Shown here: positions 25,445 to 39,795 of the stretch, piece by piece
Numbering within the stretch: the first letter of the stretch is position 1
Layout of the letters: each line of letters opens with the position of its first letter
Source: Apostichopus japonicus
Lineage: Eukaryota; Echinodermata; Holothuroidea; Aspidochirotida; Stichopodidae
Direction of reading: 5' to 3'
Length of the DNA: 64,000 nucleotides
Assembly (NCBI RefSeq): GCF_037975245.1
Contig: NC_092561.1
Span: forward strand, 16,805,001 to 16,869,000
Translations under genes and position numbers: made by a program
The notes under the pieces: model-generated
Databases searched by the model: none
The model's input: the letters and a program-made list of their open reading frames with translations, nothing else
What the model was told of the DNA's origin: nothing

Positions 25445-28400
25445 CACGTAAACGGCACACACAAAAGACATACCAAAGAATCAAATGAGACATTTAAAGC
25501 GTTCATAAGATAGAGACGCAAGCATACTGACTGCATACAAGAGTTACACGCCATGGATAGCTGTAGATACTACCTGAAACATGACCATATAATACACGTC
25601 AGAGTATGCCTCGTTATATCATGTAGGCATCTCCCGGAATCAATTTGGTGTTCAAATGTTCAATTGGCAGTGGTGCTTGAAAAACTTGTGTAACTGGTAA
25701 CCAGTGTAAATCTTTCATTCATTCTATGCGTGCTCATTAAGTGTAAATTATGCAATTCATTTCTATGCTCGTTACCGAAAGCAAACATTCTTTCCCTCAA
25801 TGCATTCCAAGATCACTCTCAAATCGCCGGGGGCTACAAAATCAAGACAGACAATCGACTATATTTAATACCCCATCCCAGCCTCAGTACTGGGCGGCAA
25901 GTGAAACTTTTAACCTATAGAATCCTTCGTATGACCCGGCAAGTTTGTTAAGTAAGTATACAAAATATTGTTAATTGGTAACCTGGGCACTGGAGAAACA
26001 AGGAATCAAGAATTAAGGCCCGGAATCGTACCCGGAAGAGAAGGTGAAGGACTCCGATTTTTGGTCTCGGATGTGCTGAACTCGACTACAAACTGGCTAG
26101 TATAGTTGAGCTAAAACGGTAATATTTTTAATCTTCACTTTCTTGTAGAAAGTTACAATTACAGCAGTGCAGTTATACAACTGAACTTGCCTAATGCGTG
26201 ATAACGCAATCATGACGGTGAAAATGTAATCGCCGCGCTCCATTTTTGACATATGGAGCCATTTATATATGTTACACAACCTATTAATGTAATGATCATT
26301 CCCTCGCTTGGAATTTATAGTTGTAGTTCTGGGGATATGAAAATTCGTATGATTCGATTGATACTTTCTTTTCCTGTTGTTATAAGTGACGTGCTATTTA
26401 TAGAGCTGCAGCGTTTGTAAATTTTGACAGTAAATGGTTATATTTAGTAATAATTATTGAAGACGTCCATTCTCCGTTTTATTATTAGTTCAATGCTCGT
26501 CAACTCAGGGAATTTCAAAATTGTAAATCTTATTACAGCCGCACCTGTCTTTTAGTTGACCTTAAAAGTAGATTAAGCAGAAATATTGAAAACAGTTGCT
26601 AGCCGGTAATTGCTATATATTCTTTACGTTAGTGTTTGCTCAATCAATATTATTGCAAGACAGCCTTCACTTTATTTGGTGAGCATGGTCGTAAAAACCA
26701 TCTGCATCACTTTCAATTTCTTACCTGTCACGTGATTGGGCACAACAAAATGCAACCATGAGTAAAAACTGGCGAAACTTGTTTAGTGCTAAAATAGGAA
26801 GAAAATCTTTTCCACTATTTGGCTGCATTTCACACGTGACTTGAGACGTTTGATGAAATAGTGCGTACCAATTTACACTTTGTGTATTCCATGTAGTTAT
26901 ATTCCTTTAGCACAGACCGAGGCAAATATGAGAATAACTAGATGGTTTGTGAAACACATCCAAGGTAACATTTCAGATAACCTTTTATTTAACTAATTCG
27001 TTCAAAATTCGGATTGGTCTTACAATGTCACATGAAAATATTAAGCAACTATTAAAATAAAAATGGAAACATTAAAATAACATTATTAGGTTCGATTTCA
27101 TACGAATTTGCTACGAGAATAGACAGCAGAGGATGGCAAGAAGAAAATGTGAATATTTTAATCCAAAGTATACAGTATCTATTTGAAAATTAAATATCAC
27201 GAATTCGTCTATACAGGCTTGTTGTAGTTAAACAATAACACGGCAAAAGACATGCGATGACAGTTTATGATCAGACGATTTTATTCAAAACAAGTTAAAA
27301 CAACAAAACTTAGTAGAAACAGAACTTGAAAAGAACATGCAACTTGTATCTGTAGGTAGGTCTGAGAAAACTTCCAGTTAACACTCTCACGGTCATTATA
27401 TTTCCAATTATTTCAAATCCAGCATGTCAATGTATTTTTCTGCATCTATTCTTGTCTCCCTTTGGAATGGTCTATTTGTATAATGGTCCTTTCCATCCAT
27501 AGATCATGTCCAACAGACATTGCGCTATTGTTTTTCCAGCCATATCAAATGCTTATTAAAACTGTGGCATATTTTGAAAGCAAACACAGGTTATGAATAT
27601 CTTAGGGCCTTTAATGGCTGCTAGCAAATATAAACGCTCTTGTGCATTGTCAAGTTGTGAGTTAGCTTTGTTTTGATAGTGACAATTAATAACTCTCTCT
27701 TTATAGTACTAGTTACATCTTGAAATAAAGCCGTACACGTTTACCCCCGAAGTAAAGGGTAATATACAATTTATTGGAGACATTAATCACACGCCGTTAT
27801 GACGGTTCTTGCCAGTTTGTTCTTATGCAGTCATTATTCAAAAAGACAATTGAGTTGTATAGATTTTGAAATGTAGACTTATATACATCTTCTCAACAGT
27901 AATACAGTTCTCATGTAGTTTAGAAAATGATATTGCTTCACTTTTCTTTTCTATATTGTGTACAAGAAGAGGACCGACCCCCCCCCCCCCGCGCCCCCTG
28001 CAAACAATGAATTTATTTTAATAAAAAAGTCAAGTAAAACAGTTACTTTAACACCGTTACTAATCAAAAGAAAGAATGCAACTTTAAGAAGAAGATACTT
28101 TCAAGAGTTGCCTTTTTGAAGATGCTTCCTACAAAATTAAGATGATTTCTGTCAAGTTTGAAATGAATTAATCTGTTATTTATTTATGTATATATTCTAT
28201 CGAAAATTTAAATATAAATTGTTTCTTTTCTTACTTAAAGATAATTTTTTATAATGCATTCCACCATAGCAAGAATTCAATCAAGTGAACATTCCCAGGT
28301 CGAACATTACACATGTCGCTTCTTTATTTCCGCAATTGCCTCTCACTAACATGCATGACGTGTTGGACCGTTTAATATAAGATATATATCTTTTGATCGA

Positions 28401-31400
28401 TTTCCATAAAGTTAGGTACTTTACAAAATAAAATAGTAATTTAATTAGTGTCCATATTTTACTTTGTGTGACAACATGGTAATAAACTGACAAATGAAAA
28501 GCACATAATAAGAAACCATAAAGGTTCTAGAGGCTCAATAATCTCTATTTCCTATTTGGATCCTTAGTTATTAGAAACTCCAAGTGAACTCCGTCAACTT
28601 TCCAATTTCCAAAATAGGCCATAAAACTTGCAAAAGTGCAAGGAATTGTCGTTTACCACACCAAATTGATTGCTTATCGCTACATGTTAATGTAAAAAGA
28701 AGATTAAAAGCCTTGCAGTTAAACTTGCAATGAGCGGAATGACGCATTAACCTGAAGTTTAATTCCGCAAAATTGCAGATATAAAGAAACTTAATCATTA
28801 GTTTCTGGTGTTAGTGATATATTGTTGTTTTGCTCGGTAACATACGTGAATACTCCGTTAATTACATTCACCTAAATTATCATTAGAATACGTCCATCAA
28901 ATTTATACGGAAGGTCATTCATGGGCGGAATGGTTCATTTTATAAATGCATATTCCATATAACACAATTAGTATGACGGACGGAAATGCATTTACAATGT
29001 ACAACAATCGAACAGAAATATAACGAATAGAATTGTACATTAAAAGTGATTAATTAGGGCTGGTAATAATTAGCCAATGGAAGTCTGCGATATCAGAAGC
29101 GCTAGTAGTTTTAAAGAAATATTGCGTTTTAATCATCTTGGGAATGTCTTTCAAATTTCTAAAGAGCAAAGAAATTGCTTTGTTAGGACGCGATTTTAAT
29201 AATTAACCACGAGAAGACAAGTCAAGTCGTAGATCAATGTTGCCTTCACAGAGAAACGTTAGGGTCAGATATAGTCCCTTGAGTACTGTTTAACTAAATT
29301 TAGATCACTCCCGTAACTTGATACAAAAATTATTGCTTATCGGAAGAAGAAAAAAATTGGGTATTGTTTTTCTTTGCATCAAAATTTCTTATTTTCTCAT
29401 AATGTTGGCCTAATAATTTGATTGAGTGTTTCCATCGATACATGACATCTTAAAAGTAAAGCTACATTTGAAATCTTTTAAACATTACGCCTCCACGCAT
29501 TCATTCTGAGCATGTTTACAATGATATCGAACAGTGAACATCTACTTCCGATTCATCGATAAGTACACATTTTACAGTATGAAAATGTTAATTATTTTGT
29601 TTTAGCATTGAGCGTTTAGTATGTTGTGAATATTACATCAAACAATCAAAAGAATTATTGTCATTTTATCTGTAAATTGACTAAAACTATCAGCAAATAG
29701 TAGATACAAGAGCAATAATTCACACCACTCTTAATTTCTAACATCTTACGAAAAATTATATTATTTGTGTCTTGACACTTCTTCAGCCATCAATGAAATA
29801 CTGTGATATATGGACATCGAGTGTAACATTTGCACTGGTAATACCAACTGTTATACATCCGTGTATTTCTGAGAGACATCTAAAGACAGTTTACCGATAT
29901 GAAAGCATGACAACGAAATTTACAATTTCATTGAAAAAATTAAAATAACGCTGCATTTCGTTTTGAAGTTAGTTAAACCGGTTTTTTTCTACAATAAAGA
30001 AACTATGGATCAATAGTTGATTACAGAAAATTACGCTTTTTTACGCTTATTACACTTTCGTAACAACTGTCTAACTGGATGTGTGACAATCAGTACAAGG
30101 CACGTATTCTACTAACACAGAGGTGATTTGCATTGGATAACAGGTACGGTTATGTGAGTGTTCCTAAATGATAGTTATAATATAAGCTAAATAACCTGAA
30201 TAATCTAATGTGATATTCACATATACAATCATACATAACGTACTTGAATATTGGAATACAAACTTGAATGTGTTAATAATTTGAAGCAGACTTAAAGGTA
30301 GAGATCATTTATGCATGGACATTGATACGGTAATACAAGTCACAAATCAAAACGAACCATTTGGATCATGTTTTCATAATGTTATTTTCAGAAACAATAA
30401 ATCTTAAACTTTACGGTAGACTTTAATGAAGCTGCAAAGCTTTCAATCGTTAAGGTTAGTTGCAAACGTATTTACCCGTTTGGTTATCATTTATTATGTA
30501 AATAAATGTAAATTGTAAACATTAATGGTTCGACTTAATGTCACATATATGGAGAAGAAATTTCATTTCCTGCCATTTTTTAAAACATCTTCTTGAAATC
30601 GACTTCATGTTCAGAACAATAACAATTCATCATGGGCTCTGTATGTTAATGTCCTTATTTTACTCTTGGGTGTACTATCTTTGTTAGGACGTTTGCTTTA
30701 AATACTGATAAATATTAGTTACTAAGGGAATATTCAGTACCGAAGTGAGATAATAAAAACTCCAAACAAAACCATTTTAGAAGACGTGTAGGAGAAAATC
30801 GTACCATATGTGTGATATTGAACACGCGCTAATGCTCAAGGGCATCAGGTTTTGTAGACGCAAGTATTGAGAGATAATGAAAACAAGTGAGTCATTGAAA
30901 TTTAAATTCGTCTACTAAGGATGAATAAATCTATGGACAGAAGTGTTCTGCATCACCGATAACGTTACAGAGGCATAGGCATATACAAACGTTCACATAT
31001 AAGTAATAACAGAACACAAATTAGAGCAATATAACAAAAAACTGAAACACAAATCCGAACATGTTTTAAACGGCCTTATACATTTGATTACAAATTTCGG
31101 AAAATTTACCAAGAGCGACTCAGCATCTTATATTACAAAATGACAAAAGGTTATCAATGATGAAATTTAATTCCGTAAAATTCGTTATTCAGACACCTGT
31201 TCTTGTTATATATAGACTTGTTTTATGTCTAAGTGTATGCATGTTTGTGACGTCTGAAGATAACTTGGAAATTTACACATATTGTTTCCACTCTTCTTTA
31301 TGTATTCAATATATTGACAGGTAATGCTAATGAATTGCGATGCCATGGACATTTTGTATCATATAAGTATCGATTATTCTACCAAAGTGAACACAACAAA

Positions 31401-32214
31401 ACTGTTTTGAGAGATTCAATAAAGCTACAACCGCACCAACATTGCTGTCAGAAGGAATTCTTAATTTGTTATTGACGTCACATATAAGCAGTTGGGATAT
31501 CACAATAAAATGGTACAGCACTCTTTTTAAACGGAAAGTCCTGAATTGAAATGTCTGCAAAGGATGAATGTTCAACAGTAATCATTCCTGTTATGTAGTT
31601 TAATTGATTGAGTTATTAAATCTCAGGTTTCCAATAAAGCAATAATTCAATAATATAAATTTTTGCTTTTACCGACAGAGATTATTTATGTGTCAATTTT
31701 AAGTATTTCAATTTGCTCCAGTTTGAAGCACACCATCGTATGAAATGAGATTGGCGCTGGTTAGGTACAGGATTTATAATTATGGTTATCTAAGTAATCA
31801 TGGTTTTATTTAGTTCCAGGCATCACGTGACGGTACACAATGATGGCACGAAGTATCCTATCGACCTCAAACGACAGAAAGTTTGCAAAATAAAGAAAAA
31901 CGTACAGATATTTAGTCGAGACTTTGGCAGTTACCGGTGCCTTATTGCTTACTTTTCTTTCGTTATTAATATTCGAAAAGTCAATTAATTTCCTATTATT
32001 TATTGCAACAGGACGCTGGGTAATGCATTGAAGCAAGACAGTGTGTATCTTATTGAAGCAGAATACGTTTTTTTGTACTGAAGAGGAAGGTTTGGAGTAC
32101 TAACTTTCGTTCTTGTACCACTTTGCTTTGGCCTTGTAATTATTTTATATGTATGAAATAATAGCAAACGTACCTTTCATTTACTGCTTGCTTTACATAC
32201 TACCTTGTGTTTTG
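25445..32214. other. Non-coding stretch
   Basis: Apart from the SINE fragment at 26 kb and a C run at 27978-27990, I see nothing identifiable. Open frames are short and AT-driven. Confidence 0.6.
26020..26100 (-). repeat. tRNA-like SINE fragment
   Basis: On the minus strand an A-box-like TAGTCGAGTTCAG (26076-26088) stands 43 bp before a B-box-like GGTACGATTCC (26022-26032). Between them lies an anticodon-arm-like TCCGA/TCGGA stem. The acceptor stem is missing, so this is a tRNA-derived repeat and not a tRNA gene. Confidence 0.4.
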
Positions 32215-33842
32215 ATTCAGTACATTGCCTTGCGTTTTGTTCAATACAATATGCTGCTTCCTGTTAATATGTTTCACTACAATACCTGGTATCCCGCTTC
32301 AATACAATATACTGTTTCCCGCTTCAATACAATATACTGTATCCTTTTCAAAACAATTTACTGTATCATGTTTCAACACAATATACTGTATCCTTTTTCA
32401 ATACAATATACGGTATCCTGTTTCAATACAATATACTGTATCCCGCTTCAATACAATATACTGTGTCCTGTTTCAGTACAATATACTGTATCCTTTCAAT
32501 ACAATATACGGTATCCCGCTTCAATACAATATACTGTATCCCGCTTCAATACAATATACTGTGTCCTGTTTCAGTACAATATACTGTATCCTGTTTCAAT
32601 ACAATACACTGTATCCCGCTTCAATACAATATATTGTATCCTGTTTCAGTGCAATATGTTGTATCCTGTTTCAATAAAATATACAGTATCATGTCTCAAT
32701 GCAATATACTGTATCCTGTTTCAATACAATATACGGTATCCCTTTTCAATACAATATACTGTATCCCTTTTCAATACAATATAGTGTATCCCGCTTCAAT
32801 ACAATATACTGTATCCTGTTTCAGTGCAATATATTGTACCCTGTTTTAATTACAATATACTGTATCCTTTTTCAATACAATATACGGTATCCTGTTTCAT
32901 TACAATATACTGTATCCCGCTTCAATACAATATACTGTTTCCTGTTTCAGTACAATATACTGTATCCTTTTCAATACAATATACGGTATCCTGTTTCAAT
33001 ACAATATACTGTATCCCGCTTCAATACAATATACTGTGTCCTGTTTCAGTACAATATACTGTATCCTGTTTCAATACAATACACTGTATCCCGCTTCGAT
33101 ACAATATATTGTATCCTGTTTCAGTGCAATATGTTGTATCCTGTTTCAATAAAATATACAGTATCATGTCTCAATGCAAAATACTGTATCCTGTTTCAAT
33201 ACAATATACGGTATCCCTTTTCAATACAATATACTGTATCCCTTTTCAATAAAATATAGTGTATCCCGCTTCAATACAATATACTGTATCCTGTTTCAGT
33301 GCAATATATTGTACCCTGTTTTAATTACAATATACTGTATCCTTTTTCAATACAATATACGGTATCCTGTTTCATTACAATATACTGTATCCCGCTTCAA
33401 TACAATATACTGTTTCCTGTTTCAGTACAATATACTGTATCCTTTTCAATACAATATACGGTATCCTGTTTCAATACAATATACTGTATCCCGCTTCAAT
33501 ACAATATACTGTGTCCTGTTTCAGTACAATATACTGTATCCTGTTTCAATACAATACACTGTATCCCGCTTCGATACAATATATTGTATCCTGTTTCAGT
33601 GCAATATGTTGTATCCTGTTTTCAATAAAATATACAGTATCATGTCTCAATGCAAAATACTGTATCCTGTTTCAATACAATATACGGTATCCCTTTTCAA
33701 TACAATATACTGTATCCCTTTTCAATACAATATAGTGTATCCCGCTTCAATACAATATACTGTATCCTGTTTCAGTGCAATATATTGTACCCTGTTTCAA
33801 TACAATATACTGTATTGTGTTTCAATACAATATACTTTACTT
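32215..33842 (+). repeat. Minisatellite, ~25 bp units in a 475 bp higher-order repeat
   Basis: About 65 variants of TTCAATACAATATACTGTATCC stand head to tail. Distinctive variants recur in register: the TCTCAATGCAA junction is at 32696, 33171 and 33647, so blocks of 475-476 bp are repeated about three times. The unit is not a multiple of three and contains no stop codon in the plus frames. Long open frames therefore exist in all three frames and are not genes. One extra T near 33621 separates the second and third blocks. Confidence 0.95.
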
Positions 33843-35865
33843 ATACTGCTTGGATTAATATTTATATCAGTAGGATTTATTCCCAACTAAGTTTGGTTGA
33901 AGTTGGAATACGATTTAAATCTTAAATGTTCTGTCACTAAAGAGTGTATATATCAGGACGTCGTCAAAATATCCAAGAACAACGTAATTGTTATGTAATG
34001 TTATGATCATGAAACAAATTCAAAACTTGGTAATATTATCGTTGTATTTGAATTTTCCGTATCTTTAAAGGCATATTTATTGCAAATATGAATTACTTTT
34101 CTCAAATACTGTTTAAAAAAATCTTATAGGCTAATTGTGTCTGCTTTATATGACTGGTTTTGCCATACATGCGCTTGACATGCGCCGACACGACACAATT
34201 TTTTTGGGCCACTTCCGATATCGTACAAGTAGGCCACAATGACTGTTGTGGGTAAATATACACTCATATGTTTTCAATAATTTTCATCTATTGTATATAT
34301 ACGTATCCATATATATACGGTATGTTCATAACTTAATTTATTTCAGTCGAAATAATTTAATTGTTCGCAAAGTGTAATATAGGGTATTGATTCAGGTCTA
34401 TTTTTGTAAAAGGTTCACACGTAATATTAAGTACACAAACATTGTTTGGCGGTGAAGGTTCCATTCCTACTAGATTTGATTTCCTTTGAATTTTTCGTTT
34501 TTACATTTAAAGGTTTTCCTTGTGGTGTTCAAGCAGGAACTGTTGGGTTTCGGAAATGCTATCATATAGCCTAATATAAGTACTACTTACTGGAGCATAC
34601 TTATGTGCCTATAATAACACAGCTAGGGACACACATGCACTTGTTCATACAATCATGTAAGTTTGTATGTGGTCCCTTCTTGAAAGTGTAAAGAATGAAG
34701 TTAACCAACCTAACGGTGTATCGAATACTTCTATTTTGCAAAGTCTTTCCATGTCTTACTCCTGTATGTATCCGAGGAAGGTAATTCATGCACCATTGTC
34801 TTTCTCTATTTGTTTGTTTTTCCTTTACTTCTTAAAGATCATATTCAAAAGTTTATCGTGAAAGTTCAAATTACACTTTGTTTACAATACGATGAGAGAA
34901 TAATTGATCAGCCAATTGTGAGAAATGTAAACAAAACAGAGAACTCACCGAAAGATTGATAATCTATGGCCTCTCGCTCGATGGCAAATCATTCGTTTAT
35001 TTATCGTCCAATTCTGATGACAGGAAAGAACAATCGAAAGAAATTTGTAGCGAAAACACTGAAGAGTTTGTTGAAACCCACTTACAGCGCTAGGCAAAAA
35101 TTCCGAGCGAACGTGCAACGATTTGGTATGTGTCAGCGTATCGGCATTTAACTCTACTGAGAAAACCAAAGTTGAGTTCTGTTAGTCCTTCCCGAGTAAG
35201 CAAATAAACCCCCACTGTCGCCGTAGTATCGTCTGCTACGTATCTCTGTTACAAGATGACTGCGCGGCGAAAATATCACGCTGCGCACCAATAAACCACT
35301 TGTATTCGTTGCTAGGGTTTAAGGTCAAGCCATGATAATTCTGCGAATTACTTTTCTCCTTGTAATAGCATTCTTCAAGTGTACTGGGAGTTTCAGCCTC
35401 TCACGGCAACGTGGGATCAAACGGAATATATATATATATATAGGTATATATATTGCGACATTGGCTATGTTCGGTTGCCATAGAGACGATACGCGGGATG
35501 TAAAGTTGGCAGAAGTTGAGTACTTGAATTGTTATATTAAGAGCACATGCCTATCACCTATGGCAAACTGACAGAACGATAACATTAAGAACGATACAAG
35601 ATTTCTCGTTTCCAAAAAATAAATAAATAAATAATTCATCCAAAAGTAACACTTGTTGCGGTAGATCATTTAAACGTGGTACTATGTATGCACCAAAACA
35701 AAAACACAGTTAGCTTTCCAGTAACTCGTTTAAACTCGAGTGGAGTTTTTCAAGTTTTATTCTTTCTTTTTCTCAATTCATTGAATGAGTCGTAATCATT
35801 CAGGTAAACGCAGCCGTACTGTGGGTTTAATCGGATGTTAACTGGAAGGAATCGCGTATGGTATG
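33843..35865. other. Mostly non-coding; CG-richer patch at 35190-35330
   Basis: A patch with several CpG lies just before an ATG at 35332 with G at -3. The first 20 residues there (MIILRITFLLVIAFFKCTGS) look like a signal peptide. The frame soon runs into an AT microsatellite, so a small secreted-protein first exon is only a guess. Confidence 0.3.
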
Positions 35866-37390
35866 AGGTGAGGTAGTGTGCAAAGTGAGGGAAGGTAGGA
35901 GGTGAGGTAGGGTGGGGGTAAGAGTTATACAGAGGTGGGTGGGATGGCAGTTTGCTGGGTTGATTTTATACCGTTACATGTTGAGTAAGTTAGGAGGTGA
36001 GGTATAGGGTGTGGGTTACAGATATGTAAAGGTGGGTGGGATGGCAGTTTGCAGGGTTGATTTTATACCGTTAAGTGTTGAGTAAGGTAGGAGGTGAGGT
36101 AGGGTGTGGGTTATAGATATGTAAAGGTGGGTGGGATGGCAGTTTGCTGGGTTGATTTTATACCGTTACGTGTTGAGTAAGGTAGGAGGTGAGGTAGGGT
36201 GGGGGTAAGAGTTATACAGAGGTGGGTGGGATGGCAGTTTGCTGGGTTGATTTTATACCGTTACGTGTTGAGTAAGGTGGGAGGTGAGGTAGGGTGGGGG
36301 TGCGAGATAGTGCAGAGGTGGGATGGCAGTTTGCTGGGTTGATTTTATACCGTTTCGTGTTGAGTAAGGTAGGAGGTGAGGCAGGGTGGGGGTATAGATA
36401 TGTAAAGGTGGGTGGGATGGCAGTTTGCTGGGTTGATTTTATACCGTTACGTGTTGAGTAAGGTAGGAGGTGAGGTAGGGTAGGGGTGCGAGATAGTGTA
36501 GAGGTGGGATGGCAGTTTGCTGGTTTGATTTTATACCGTTACGTGTTGAGTAAGGTAGGTGAGGCAGGGTGGGGGTAAGAGTTATACAGAGGTGGGTGGG
36601 ATGGCAGTTTGCGGGGTTGATTTTATACCGTTACGTGTTGAGTAAGGTGGGAGGTGAGGTAGGGTGGGGGTGCGAGATAGTGCAGAGGTGGGATGGCAGT
36701 TTGCGTGGTTGATTTTATACCGTTACGTGTTGAGTAAGGTAGGAGGTGAGGCAGGGTGGGGGTAAGAGTTATACAGAGGTGGGTGGGATGGCAGTTTGCT
36801 GGGTTGATTTTATACCGTTTCGTGTTGAGTAAGGTAGGAGGTGAGGCAGGGTGTGGGTTATAGATATGTAAAGGTGGGATGGCAGTTTGCGGGGTTGATT
36901 TTATACCGCTACGTGTTGAATAAGGTAGGAGGTGAGGTAGGGTGTGGGTTATAGATATGTAAAGGTGGGTGGGATGGCAGTTTGCTGGGTTGATTTTATA
37001 CCGTTACGTGTTGAGTAAGGTAGGACGTGAGGTAGGGTGTGGGTTATAGATATGTAAAGGTGGGATGGCAGTTTGCGGGGTTGATTTTATACCGCTACGT
37101 GTTGAGTAAGGTAGGAGGTGAGGTAGGGTGTGGGTTATAGATATGTAAAGGTGGGTGGGATGGCAGTTTGCTGGGTTGATTTTATACCGTTACGTGTTGA
37201 GTAAGGTAGGACGTGAGGTAGGGTGTGGGTTAGAGATATGTAAAGGTGGGATGGCAGTTTGCTGGTTTTATTTTATACCGTTACGTGTTGAGTAAGGTAG
37301 GAGGTGAGGTAGGGTGTGCATTACAGATATTTAAAGGTGGATGCAATGGCTGTTTGCAGGGGTGATTGTATACCGTTACATGTTGAATAA
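35866..37390 (+). repeat. G-rich minisatellite, ~95 bp unit, about 16 copies
   Basis: Each unit contains GTTGATTTTATACCGTTACG, TGTTGAGTAAGGTAGGAGG, then TGAGGTAGGGTG and GGTGGGTGGGATGGCAGT. The TTTTATACCG landmark recurs every 90-97 bp about sixteen times. One strand is strongly G-rich, with many GG/GGG runs. Variant forms of two sites differ between units. The last unit (near 37310-37390) is degenerate, marking the array edge. Confidence 0.95.
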
Positions 37391-39631
37391 TTTCAAAATT
37401 GTTTTACATACTTATATCAAAATTAGGACACGATGTGAAGGTGTTGGTGTTCTATTAAATTATTGATATTTCATAGATATCACTGACCGTTGATGGATAG
37501 AAGTGATTTCTTATTATTTATTTATTCTCCTTGTGAGCTATATAACAGTTAGATGTATTCTTCTCCAGTGCAAGCAGAGGAACTATTCATGCGGGCAAAG
37601 CTGTCCAATGCAAGTTTTATAAGGTTAAACCAATAAATTGTTTAAATTATTTGCTCAAGTAGCTGTGATGTGATACCATTTGCGGGATTTCAGACGGCGT
37701 TTTACTGACAAGAAAGTAATTACGATGAGAAAATATTCTCTTTGTAGCCCGCTGAAGGCAAACATTACACAGACAATTGACAGCCAGTTTAATTTCATGA
37801 GGTGGTTTATTCCAGATACATTACACTGCCAAAGGAACCATCTTCATTGGCTTCCAAGTTACTTGCAGAGTAATCTTTACCCTGATACTACATGTATATG
37901 TAGCGTCAACAAATGTGTCATTAAATTGGTGGGCGGGCGTACTTGCTAAGTATAATCTTATTCATAATATTAGATACCGTAGTCCGTCCTAAAAGAGGAA
38001 TGTGAACTTGAAGCAAACAGGAGTTCTTCTGGGACCAATTCATGTATTTGTGGACATTGACTCTTATAAGCAGTGTATCCAGTTATTGGATTTACGAGTA
38101 AAAACCCAGAAATATTTAACATGAAACAATATTCATCATCAAATCATTAAGAGACTGATTTGTTAAAGCTTGACAGCTGCTGGTTACTGTTAATCTCTGC
38201 ATGCCATATATAGTCAGGGGGAGAGAGAGAGTGGTGGAGCTAGTCGAGCTTTTCTGTTATTTACTTTACATAAGAGATCCCTTGTTATGGTGATTTTAAA
38301 CCCTTAGGGCATAACTACTTGTGAGTTACTAATAAACGACAAAGAACTTTCACTTTCATGCCGACTTCATTTGAAGTTTCTCACCTTTTAAATTATATCG
38401 AGCCACATGAAGTTTGGTTCACAGTATGACGTTTGTGAAAGGTGGTTTTATTATTTTTTTTCTCTCAGAGGAAGTTACCTTACTAGCAGACTCCATCTTG
38501 TATAGATTGCGCACAATAACTGCATACCTGACAACGACATTACTACATAGAACGGAATATTTCATAGAAAACATCCTTTTTCATGCAATATATTTCACAG
38601 GAATAAAATTAAAAACGTTTTGAGTGATGCCAATTGTACCACTGCACATGTTTAACTTTTATAAGGAGAAATAAAGATACGAATTAACTATTTATTATAC
38701 AGGATCAGTGTAGGTAAAAATAAGTCCATCCAATAAAAAAAAAAAACATCAATGAATCTGATTTATTGCGACGAGTAGACTACCGTTGATTCGGTTCGAC
38801 TTTTGGTTATACTAAGTAGACGTACAGGCCTCTAGGCTTCCACAAGTAATAAATATTGTAATACAGCCGATGCTTCAAAATTGACATTAATATTAGCCCT
38901 GGGTTTATTTGGGGATAAAGTATACACTTTCTCGCAGATAGAAATCTTCGTTTCTGTATTAATTTTGGACTGAAAAGTTTAGAAAGAAAAGTTAACCAAC
39001 ATACTATTTTAAGCAAAAGAAATACAAGAGATTAAGCAGTTGGACTTAGGTGGGTGTAATTATGTGCAGGTGTGAGTTAGTAGAAAAAAAAAGAAGTTAC
39101 AAATGGTACCATAGACGTAAATAAAGATAACGTATTGGAATTATTGTGATTTGATTAGTGTTTACCCAAATTAGAGAGAATCGACTTGAGTAAGCACGAT
39201 TGTGATGCTAATTAATAACAGGAGACATACAGAGGCGTTGACAATATGACACCTTGCTATTACAAAATAGTTCAACAGGCAAACATGCTACTTTCATACA
39301 ATATTAGTTGTGATTTATCAAATGTGTTTACACTTGGGAAATCAGCATTTGTGAAACAGGGGAAGAAGTAAAGTATTTGTCACGGCAGATCAAGGATAAA
39401 ACGGATATCAAATCCTTTGAAACGTATCTGTCTGTTCTTCAGAATGAAGTAGGAAACGGAATTGAGGAGTAAAATTAGAGAAACGGGAAAAGGCAGAGCA
39501 CTTAGACAAATATACCTTATAATAGAAGATTTTGTGATTTACCGTTTATATAGCATCATTTAGGACATAAGGAACTTAATATTTGCCGTTTCAAACATAT
39601 AACTTTCTCTCTCTCCTCACCATCTACATAA

Positions 39632-39635
<4 letters not shown>
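37391..39635. other. Non-coding stretch
   Basis: No gene or repeat family recognised beyond short GA and A runs. Confidence 0.6.
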
Positions 39636-39726
<91 letters not shown>

Positions 39727-39728
39727 GA

Positions 39729-39790
<62 letters not shown>
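39636..39790. repeat. (TA)n microsatellite, ~155 bp
   Basis: Nearly pure alternating TA, broken once near 39722-39735 by TGTAGATATTTA. Open frames of Ile-Tyr repeats on both strands are by-products. The break creates two self-complementary halves. Confidence 0.97.

Positions 39791-39795
<5 letters not shown>

Noticed and set aside
32149-33925. Many long overlapping open frames in all three plus frames
   Set aside because: They are translations of the stop-free 25 bp minisatellite. Phase changes every unit and the same peptide appears in each frame.
32215-37390. CRISPR-like arrays
   Set aside because: The repeats abut directly without unique spacers, units vary in sequence, and the context is an animal genome without cas genes.
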